From: Corticium candelabrum
Taxonomy: Eukaryota > Porifera > Homoscleromorpha > Homosclerophorida > Plakinidae
Direction of reading: 5' to 3'
Assembly (NCBI RefSeq): GCF_963422355.1
Contig: NC_085094.1
Location: 3,636,391-3,700,390 of the forward strand
Length of the DNA stretch: 64,000 nucleotides
Numbering within the stretch: the stretch's first letter is position 1; each line of letters opens with the position of its first letter. Positions 1 through 11,400 of this stretch are shown here, piece after piece. Both the position numbers and the translations under genes were made by a program. Below the pieces are notes generated by a model. That model saw only the letters and a list, made by a program, of their open reading frames with translations, searched no databases and was not told the origin of the DNA.

Positions 1-2328
1 TATGTCAGCAGTATCCAATTTACTATTTGGATTTCTTGAAATAACATTCGTCAAGCAACTCAACAAAGTGTTCTCAATCTTTTTCTGCAAAATGCCTACC
101 AACTCCACAGTAATGTCCGGGCCTAAAAGTCAACAAAAAGTAAATCAAAAGCATAAAAAATAAGTTTCTACGATAAGTGATGTGGAAATACCGGCAGACT
201 ACATACCTGGCTTTGTAATACCAAATACTTCAACAGCTACACTTTTATCGAGTTTACTCTCATTGTTTGGCTCTGTCAAAGTGCGATTGTTAAATGCACC
301 CGCTGTGCTCCAGTCATCTCCATATTCACTCGCTCCTCTGACAGACATGGATGAAGCACTGCGCACTTCCATTGAACTCTGAGATCTCAACAATTTTCGA
401 TTTGACGGTCCCAAATACTCAGTCACACACATAGACTCTGACAAACTACAAAACAATGTGCAAGATCATGCTACACCGTTTTCACTAACTTGAGCCGTTT
501 GCATTACCGGATGTAGAAAATATTCTCAGAACCACCCTGTTCCTGGTAGACATACATGTTCTTCCTGTTTATGACCATAAATGGCACAAGTGCCGCATGA
601 GCAGCTTGAAGGCCTACACACAAAAATATTTACTAAACATTAATTAGACTTGTGAGACTTGTGACAATAATTGAGCACAAACCAGCAGCTGTAGCTGCAA
701 CCCTCCAGTGCAAAGGGATGTGGCATGTGTGCTGCAGACTGCACTCAAAGTGACCAGGAGGTAGAGAATTAATGGCATTCTGCTCAACTAACAACAAACT
801 CATAAATTACTAATTTAACTTAATTAAATAAAATTAACATATATTTACATGATAAGGATGTGTAGTTGAAAGAAAGGGGTGATGACGAAAACACTAAGCT
901 GCCTTGAGCCCACGTGTCCTCTTTCGACTCGGAAAGCAGCAAGTGGTGACAAACACGTTTCTCCAGTAAACTAGTCAGTAACATTGCCTGATTGACCAGA
1001 CGACACTTCGACTTCACCTCAGTTTCTACTTGTTCAAGAAGACATCGCTGTCTATCCTCATTTGCAGATGACGTCTCTGAATACCTAAATGGATACAAAC
1101 ATTATGCTCCAAATAATTTTCCAAGAAAATTGGAAATCAACCTCGAATGAAAATAAAGATCCACATGTTGAGGTGAGACCTTCAAAATGAGCCACAAATC
1201 AGAACAGGCGGCAATAGCGTGACCTTCGGCTTCTTGTAACATCCGAGTCAGATATGGCATGCTGCTGTCATCTTCACTTCCTTCACCCGTAGCAGCATCA
1301 TATGTTGTCACAGAGTCTAAGCTTATGCCGCCTAAACTTGCTTGGCTTGCGTATGTAGATGGTAATTGCAATGAATCCATGTGAACCTTGTGAGATAGAT
1401 CTACTGATCCTCGTCTACTGCCTCTTGTTTGATGATCAAGACCTTCCAAGCTCGAGTACAGAGAACCAGTTTTCATGTGTGAATGCCGTAATAGAGGTCG
1501 ATCTTCGCTGAGATAATAATAGTTCTCTACTTTGTTGAGATTGTAGCTAGTAATAAACATTGACTCAAATTCCTACAGAAGTATGCCAACATGTAAACAC
1601 AAGATGGCAATACTGTTACAGATCTAACCTGGATGAAACGACGCATGCTCTGTTCCACACCGTAAACAAACAGAAGTGGAACCCGAACAGATTGACACGA
1701 CTTCACCTGACTAGATTGAATGTGACAAACTACTTTCTCCAACGTTGCTGACGTTATGGGTACAGTCGTCCGTGCTGCTGCTATTATCTCATCGCTCATC
1801 AACCAGACAATCTAACACAAACCTAATGTAACTTGACAACATTGCTGTTATCAATAAACAATTACTTGTTTGCGTAAATTTTCCACTGCCCTGTGATGGG
1901 ATATAGACAAGTGGCCAAGAGGATTCAAAACCACTTCATCCTCGTCACTAAATAGCATAATGTCAACTTATTGAATCACACAATGATGTGGAAGATCATC
2001 ATCAACCTGTGATCGGACAACGTAGGAGAAAAAGGACGAAACGCCAGCCTGCGTTCATATCTTCTCTCTCTTGGTGAAGAAGGTAAAACTTCATCTGTGC
2101 TTTCCAGATCCAAATGTGGAATGTCAAGTGCATACGTATCCTGTGAAAGAATGCATAGCTGATACAAGAAAAAATATATTTGCTTCAATGACAGCAACAC
2201 CGTAAGTACCTGCTGGGGTAATGTGAACAGTGTAATATCGAGTGTAACACTCACATCCAAGTTGCTGTGGTCAAGTGGCATGCTTCTGGTGTTAGCATCA
2301 TCATTATCCAGCTGCTCCACAATTCTTC
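1..2328 (-). CDS. SZT2: SZT2 exons reaching the left edge
   Basis: Exons 2210-2328 (SVTLDITLFTLPQQ), 2007-2140, 1629-1811 (VPLLFVYGVEQSMRRF, human PLSFVFGPEQSLTQF), 1142-1572 (DLWLILKVSPQHVDLYFHSR, human [20 protein letters not shown]), 849-1084 (CRLVNQAMLLTSLLEKRVCH), 683-779 (LPPGHFECSLQHTC), 508-613 (FMVINRKNMYVYQEQ, human FSVVNRKNMFVYQE), 207-445 (a serine-rich linker) and below 1 to 122 (PDITVELVGILQKKIENTLL, human PEITDELVRVLRRRLDEATL). Matches are collinear with the human protein to the edge, so the remaining third lies outside this window. Confidence 0.92.
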
Positions 2329-4294
2329 CTGCATACATACAGCATAACTTAACTATTTGAAACACTCAAAACAACATTACCCAAACAGGTGGGAATGCTC
2401 GTTAACGGTGCTGTCACATGAATATGCCCTGTTTTCTTGTCTTTGACAGAGCAGATAAAGCTAATGAATAGCGGCAAATCATTTGATTCACTGTCCTCTT
2501 CTTCACCTTCTTCATCTTTATCTGCCTTAGAACCAGACGAATAACCTAAAAAAGCCACTTCCACATCCTCCTCCGCCGCTTCCTGAGTGAAAACTTCTTC
2601 AAAGCCTTCACTGTCAGCCCGACTCTCCGAACGCTGTCCCATGTCAGTAAAATCTACGTCACCATTATCCGAGCAGTCCGTCAAACTCTGTCCCAGTGTG
2701 TCCTGTGGGCTGTCTGAAGACTGTGACAAAGACTCCCAAGAAGTCCCGTATGGTGAAAAAAAGAAGACCTCTCTACTTGCTGGTACAGCCTGAAATGAAG
2801 AAGCAAGAATGGAGCTAAATTGAGCTTCAATCATGTTGCCAAAGACACGACATATCGGCAAAGGGTGTCCACATATAGAACTTCTACCAGCCAGCAAGTC
2901 GCCATCATTTTCAACTGATGCCGCCTTTTCCAAAACAGGAGTAGCAAGATCACTACCACTCCGTTTCAGTTGCCCATCGATGCCGCTGAAATGAACACAA
3001 ATGGTACTCAGAAAGTCAGTAAGGTCGATTCCTATTCGTCCTTCCTCACACAACTCAACAGCATCGGTGACACTAGCAGTATCAACGTACTCTCTGTTCC
3101 GTAATGCAACAAATGTCGCCTCAACAAAACACTGATAATAAACGTCTTTGACACGCTCACGAAACGTTGCGAGTTGAGTTGAAACAGTGTTAACAAACAC
3201 TGCAGTAGATGAGTTTCTCGACGTTCGAGTCACTCTTCGACTAGCACCATGATATCTCACACAAGAGTCTTGATCAGTTTCACTTGCATCAAATCTCACC
3301 TCGTGGTTCTGCCTCAAAAACGTCAAGTCTTCGACTACATCAGCATCAAGAGCTGTCACTTCAGTTGCACCGGTCACTTCCTTATCCTTCTTCTCTGATT
3401 CCATCCACTGGTGACATTCATAGATGTAAACAGGTATAGCACTGTCGGTTTCATCATCAGATTCAGAGCTAACAGATTTACAGTAAGTGCTACTGTCTGG
3501 CACCAAGACTACAAACAATCGGCTTTCGCCAGCAGGTTTTAAAAAGCAATTCCACCTGCAAACCCCTAACAGCCATTTTAGTCGATCATGCTGCCGATCT
3601 TCTTCCGGACAACGAAGCCAAATTTGTTCAGTCAATCGAACAGCGTCGGCATCTTGAATCAGAAATTTAGTCTCGCAAACACCAACAAGCTTCTCACAAA
3701 TCAATGAGAGCAGTCTCGCATTCGCTTGACTGCTCTGACCCTTGCCAAACCCTGAAAAAAGAAGCTGCAGTTGTCTAGTTTGACGAAGTAACAAGCAGAC
3801 GTCAAATAGAAATGGAACGTGTTGAAGAGAGACATTGCCGTTTGGTCTTCCATCCGAACACTGTCTCGTTGGTGGCGGACACAACCCTGGATGGCAACAC
3901 ATCAAAAACAGCTGCTCATACGAACAGAGCGTAGAAACAAGTGAGGTACTTGACCGATGAACCTACAATGAAATATGCTATGGTTTGGATGCAAACGGTA
4001 ACACCTACGAGAACCTCGTCTAGAATTTGCTGGTAGTCCAATCCCTCCCAGCCTCTCATTGATGGCGAGCAGTTAGTGATACTCCCGCATTGTGGTTCAA
4101 TCCATGCTTCAGTAACGATGTGCAACTTCTTAGCTTTCAAGACAGCTGCACCAGAGTGTGACTGTTCGGATGTACCACTGGAACCACATGCCAGTGGTGG
4201 AAACAAAACGTATTGTAAAAGGCACGGCTGAGTCAAATCATCGGTTTCCTATGCAAAAACAGACATAAAAAGCTGTGGTGTGTGTATGTGTGAA

Positions 4295-4335
<41 letters not shown>

Positions 4336-7300
4336 ACGCGCATGCCCTATAACAGTATTTACTTTCATTTGCAGTTCTTTAACTAGGTAAACAAGGCCGA
4401 GAGCACTGCTGGCAATGTGGAATCCCTCTCGAAGGCGCAACCTGGTAAGCAACCAAATAAATACATATGTTACCAAACAAGGCAAGTGACGTTATCCACC
4501 TCAGCAAGGCTGACAAGATAAGACCAACGGTAGTAACACTCAGAAAGCTGGATTCTTGGTCTGTCTCATCCGGATGAAGTCTCCACACCCACCGTATGTG
4601 ATAAAGGTAATTTTCCAACGAGCGCATCACCAATGTGCTACCTGATCCTACTGATGTCTTCTCTCCAATTCCAACTAAAGCATCTTCATTTCCAAAAGTT
4701 CCTCTAACTGCTGCTTGCTCTTGTGAATGAGTCAACTCGGCAGGAAGTTTTTCGTATCTATGAGCACACAGATGCTAACTACAAAAATTTCAGATGCAGA
4801 CGCCACAGATAATGGTTTTTCGAAATGTGTAGACAGTAATCTACAACACTCAAGCTGTTTTAAACCCCAAGTTGATAACAAATATTCACATAGTAACATT
4901 GCATGTCTAGAACCGCATGAAGTCATCAAGCAGTAAACACTTCTGGAAAGAGGTGCAATGTTCCATCTAATACAATCATTGCAAGAGAAACTAGTAATAC
5001 CAAATGGTATATTTGCTTAGTATAATCACTAAACATGATAGCAATCCAAATCCAAAACGTGGTTGCAACTATACCAATCAGACCACCAACCACCACAACT
5101 ATAGTGCGTTACTACTCAAGCATCGACTGTATTTTATGTGCAAAAGTGCTGTACATAAGTATAAGAATTGATTTATTCCATTACTTGTGACTAACCTGAC
5201 AAAAATTCTCTCCGGAACTTTAGTCATCACAAATGCAGGTGTTTGAATGATCGTCTCCTGCGATACAAGCTTCTTCTGTCTTCCCTTCGTGGTAACCGAC
5301 ATCTTAGGCATCCTAGGAGTTTGACGCTCCACGACCAACGTATTCAACATTCCACGCAGTCCTTCAACCATCTAACAAAACATGTCATTAGATGACAAGC
5401 TGGTTATGGTCTAAAGAGTGTTAATATCACCTCAAACTGAATGTCAGGCGGCGTACCTGCCACAAATGCTATTCGAACCACCATGTGAGGGCTCTTTTGG
5501 GTCAATCGAGCAAGACAGAAATGAGAAGGAGGTGATGACTCTGACTCTGAATTGCTAGTCAATCAAAACTAATATAGAGCAAATACCATAAAAGAGAGCC
5601 ACCAATGCACAATACCTGGTAATGAAACGAATGTAAGAATGGTTCTCGAGTAAAACAAACGTTGACCAATCAGTAAGAGCAGAGTACAGACTCCCCGCTG
5701 CCTTACGGCACTGAGCAGTTGAGAAGCGACCACTAGCATTCGGCACATGTAGATGCTTCGGTAGAGGTCTACGTAAAACCATAGCAAGCAAACACAAACG
5801 TCACGAGCAGATTTCTCATCATACGCATCATAGTCCAGTTGGACGGCAATACGATGAATGTGAAACCATTTATACCTGCACAAATGAGATCATTAGTTAC
5901 TCTTCCTCTGTAACACCACAAATCTGCATCTCTTCTAATTGTTTAAAAATTATATTAAATATGTCTTTTCAAAACCCAATTAATTTCAAGGACAAACATG
6001 TACCAATTGCAGAATACGTCCACCTCATTTAATTTAGAATAAAGTCTTCCATAACAAGAAAACATTCAAAACAAAAATGCAGCATATGTATTACTACCAG
6101 ATGCTTAACTGACAAGTAAATAAATAAAGGAGTACAACAATATGGATAATGCACTGGTTGGATGCAGACCAGCAACAGACAAAAGACAACCAAAAGCAAA
6201 ATTTTGAAGCTATCTGACTCCTAAGATTCTAATCCTGCAGTCAAACCAACAAACAGAAACAATTAAATTTTATTATATTTCGTCTCATAATCTGTCAGTT
6301 TCTATTACAACCATTTTGCTGCATGTTATCACATGCTAACACATACCAGATGCTTGTGTCCAATGAAATGACTGGTCTCCAGAATGTTGCAAACTGAGAA
6401 ACCGGGTCTCTCATCTTCGGTTTTCTGTAAACATTGCACTATTCATGAATCAATGTGTAAACATATGTCAAGTGTACCAACTCACCTCCCTTTTTCCTTG
6501 CTAGGAGATGCAACGTCTTGTGACAAAACCTAAGCAAGGTCACAGTATTATTTATAAACGGTTCAATGCTACAGCAACCTGTTCACCTGTTTACATAATT
6601 CAGAATAAATACAAACAAACAGAACCCAAACATGTGCATGAACAAGATAGAAAATGCATGTAAAACCAGAAATAGCAAGTCGTAAATAATGGCAAATCCT
6701 AACCTTATAGTGGCTTCAGTGGTTCACCTCACCACATGCAAGCAGACAAACATAGAAGAGACAACTACTCAAACTGCCAATCAGTCAAACAGCCAAGCAG
6801 ATGAATCTAAACTATAGACATTGAGATGAATAGATAACCAGAACTTTCTACAATTTCCCACCTGCAGCTATTATGTGATTAAATTTTTGTAATTTCTAAG
6901 AATGTTACTATTTCATTAGTACAGCAGTAGGGCCGTGTTTCCACTAGCTGCACCTTAAACTAGTTTAGCTTAAACGTGTTTAAAACTAAAACAGTTCAAG
7001 AAAGTGACTGTTTTCACTGGGAACTTGCACATCCGGACTGTGCAAAACAAACCGTCTAGGAATGCCTTATTTTGAAGTATTGAGCTGCTCTGTCGCCAAG
7101 TCAGGGCAACTGTTGGTTGTAAATGATTCAACATCTGCTAGTAGGAATTTGCATGACAATGACCAATGACACCGTCTTCTCTCTCTCCGTAGCTGCTGAT
7201 TTGTTTCCCTTAGTTAACGACACTGACATCTTTTTCAATGTAATCCTATCCCAGCAAAATAGCCAATATCATCAAAACAGCATTGTCAGAAGTCATTTAA

Positions 7301-8238
7301 ACAAGCGTGCTGCTGGTGCTACTATCACATGATCGTTAAACCTAAACCACTTTGCTAAACCTACTTCAAACGTACTTTGAAGTAGGTCTAAGAAAGCGGT
7401 TTAGATTTACAATATAACTGGTTCAGCGCAGGTGGAAACAGGTCAATTCTTAAACCAGTTTAGCTTCAACCACTTGTTAAACCAGTTTAGGAGCTAGTGG
7501 AAACGCCGCCCTATATGTTTGCAATTTTAGTTTTGCGATTTCTTTTCAAAAATCGCAAATCATAAAACTAAAAATACTGCAAAACATTTCAAACCTACCA
7601 GTATACAATATACCCTGTGAAAAGATTACAAAGAGTACACCAGAAAACATAAATAAATGACTGCCAATCTGTCAATGCTTTCATAAACAAATACTAAAAC
7701 TCATACTGGAGTAGATGAACCAGGTTGGACATAGAACAATGGCAGGCCATCTTGTGCACTCTGTGGAACAGAATGGTGTGCAGAAACGGTTGAGAACGAA
7801 CTAAGGTGTATCATCAACTGATCAGAACGTTGAAAACTAAATAAATACAATTTTGTCATGGAATCCACAGCTATTGGTGTCACACTCACTTCCTCACTGT
7901 TTGGAGAAAACACTTCACAACAGCAGAGCTAGAAGCACAACCACATTTCTAACATCGTTTCATGAAAAAAATAACAGAAAAGTAATTGTTAAACCGAAAT
8001 GGACTGCTTCCTGCTGCTTTCTTAGCAGATATATCTACCAAGAAATCATAGCCTGCTTCAACAACCAAAGACACCTGAATAGTATTCCTAGAATGAAATA
8101 GACGCTGACCACTTAAATCTGTCGCCAAACTTCAAAATTAATCATACTTAATTAATACATATTTGAAAAAGTAAAGTAACTATAGTACATGTGTGTACAC
8201 ACGTATGCACGCCGCATGTACACACGCATGCACGAGCG

Positions 8239-8303
<65 letters not shown>

Positions 8304-8321
8304 GCACGTGCACACACACAG

Positions 8322-8404
<83 letters not shown>

Positions 8405-11400
8405 CACACACGTGCGCATGCCCCCCCCACACACACACAGCTCAATGACCACAAGTAAGAAAGTCCAACTTTCAACCACACCAAAATCAAACATAACTTA
8501 CTCAACTTGGTTTAATGGCCAGGGCTAAAACAAGTCGAGAAATAATTATCATATATGATGTACACAAATGTTACTACATACGCCAACAACATGATACTCG
8601 AGCTTTACTTCCTCTTTCCACGGCATCACAATCTTCACTTCCAGCTGAGTGTCTTCTGTGTTAGAAAATAGACAAACAGACATGATCAAACGCTCTTAAT
8701 TAATCATGTCATGCTCTGAAATCTACAGCCAACCCTACACACTTTTGCTAAGAAAGACATCTCGTATTTGAAATCCCTCTCGAACACGAGAACCCAAATA
8801 TCTACAGCAATTGTACACATAACTGTTTTTGAAGACAGTAATAATGTTGGAATGTGCGTCGTGATTCACAATCACCTCATAATGTCACTTTGTATCTTTT
8901 CTTCAGAGTATCTTTTCCTCATGAGAGTAGGAAGACACAACTGTCCCTCAAACAATGACCAACGACTACAAATAATGAAATAAATTATAAGCAACGAAAT
9001 ACAAATAAAATATTTGAGCATACGATCGCTGTCTTGCTGTCCAATTTGGAGACACAGCTTGTATAGTACGACAAAGCATAAGTTTCTGATACAAATTCAC
9101 GACATCTAAATTTTTGTTTAACAAAAGAATTACCGTATAAGATAAAATATTGGCACGGAATACAGTTTGAGTCACTGGAAAGATAAAATATGCAAACATT
9201 CTTGCCATATTAAGACAACATCAAACTCATCAAACATTTGCCCTAAATTGAGAATGTACCCGCCAGTACTAAACAAACAACCGAAGACTAAACAAAAACT
9301 CGTTCAGACTTGCCTTCAGTTGTTCCCTACCTTACAAGACATAAATAAACAATAAAGATGGCCATGCAGTAGAAAGCTAAAAGAGTACACATGAAAAACG
9401 GATGACGTAAAACAGCCGGGCCTATTGGGAAGCAAAGATGAGAATAATTTACACTGCTGAAGTAGGTCTGTGTGTGCTTCTTGCCACTTTTCAGTTCTCA
9501 CCAAGAACTTGCCTGAAACAATGGCTAGAAAATACCTGGTAAATATCGACAGTTGGAGATATAAAATTGACAAGGTAGAATCCGTCAATATACTCTTTCA
9601 AGGAAAACACCAAAATTAATTCCAGCCAATATTTCATCTGGTAAGTCAAACATAAATTCAATAAATAATGTAGTAATTTAGCAACAAACCTCCTTCATCA
9701 GGGTCATAGAAAACATCTTCAAAATTCTAGATCAACAACCGATTCAGTCATAAGCCTCTTTCTATGCCATCCACAACTTCACTTACCAAGCAGTTGACTG
9801 TCAAATGAGCTCCACCACTTGCTTCTGCAATGAATCTTAGTAAGTGAGTATTTGAAACAAAACCATAGCTACACATAACACACATTGTTAATAGTACACA
9901 CTAACTGAAGAACAAGCCAGACTAAGAGCGTGTTCACACCGACATCTGGACTAACTATGATTAGGCTAACTATGATTACGCCAACATTAGTGCAAGCGCG
10001 TTCACGCCACTAACTAGGATTAGTAAGTCACATGGGCATGTGAGTACAATTAGCCTTGACAGTTTTCATCTGTCACATCCGGGAAGAATTTGCATGAATT
10101 GTCTTGACAAATCCATTGCTTTAGGTTTTAAAGAGGGAGACATTCAGTTTGCTCTCTGGCAGCTCCTTCAAGGATGGGACGGTTGTCACATGTACAGGCA
10201 CGTACGTAGTATACATCTGCCTGCGCTTCCGTATACGTTGCCACGTTGTTGCTGCACGTGTATGTTTAAACATACAACACCACATCAGAAACATCAGCAG
10301 CATGATCTTCTTGTATACTACCTCATGTGCCAAAGTCACATGCAACGTACCACTCACACCACTAATGTAGTAGTAATACTACTCTATACGCCGCTGTTAG
10401 AATAGCATTACACTAATCATTATTAGGACCGGTATGAACGAGTGGCGTTTGTGCACTAACGTCAAACTAATAATGATTAGGCCAAGTGTGGACACGCTCT
10501 AATTCTACTTCTACCTAATGCTCATAATCAATTGGATTATGTGTCTTATTCATATTATGGTAAATCAAGAATCAGCCTGGCCAACATAAGCCTATAAGAA
10601 GTGCCCAAAATCATTATACCTTGCTTGAGGATGGAACTCATCACCAACTTTAAGAAATGAGCAGGCGATGTCGAATGACCTCAGCTGATAAAGCAATGTG
10701 TCTGCAGTGTTAACATCCAGAAATTCACAAACGCCATCAGACACAATTACCACTCCTATAACACAAAACTAATGTGTAAACTACCCCATAAATCTGAATG
10801 ATATCACAATACTCAACCTGAAGCAGCACTTGAGAGCAACTGAAGGGCCAGTGTACAACTGTGAATCATATCAAGAAGACCAAAATCAATTGATGCTGTC
10901 TGATCTGATGTGACAGTCACCTCATCTACAAACAAATGATATTAACATTACATCTGTTGAGTAGTGTTTGGTCTTCCAGACAGTAATCATTTGATGTATG
11001 TCAGCGTACTACGAGACTTGGATAAATATAGCCTAGCAATACTCATCATACAACATTTAGACAAAGAGCTACCTACCACTGCAGTAAATTCTGACTGTTT
11101 ACTACACTTCAAGTGTGGTAAAATCACAGACTACATCCGCTCAACTATCTATATTTGGTTACTGCTGGTATGTATTCAAACTACAAGCTGTACCTACACT
11201 GCAGCAAAACGCCGTATAACCGATTATTTCTGCGGTCTTAAATTTCTGCGTTCTAACCAAGAAGATAGTTAATGGTACACACATGTACACGTCCGAACAG
11301 TGACTTCCTGTGACTCCAAGGATAAGCCTAAATATCTGCAAATTCTAGTTGTGTGTTACGTGACTTCTTCACAGAATTTGTAGAAATATCATGATTACAG

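Noticed and set aside
8148..8528. Overlapping open frames on both strands encoding CV/TH repeats (also at 36.8, 43.3, 47.3, 47.9, 51.5, 58.2 and 58.7 kb)
   Set aside because: They are translations of CA/GT microsatellites in several frames; nothing else supports them as genes.
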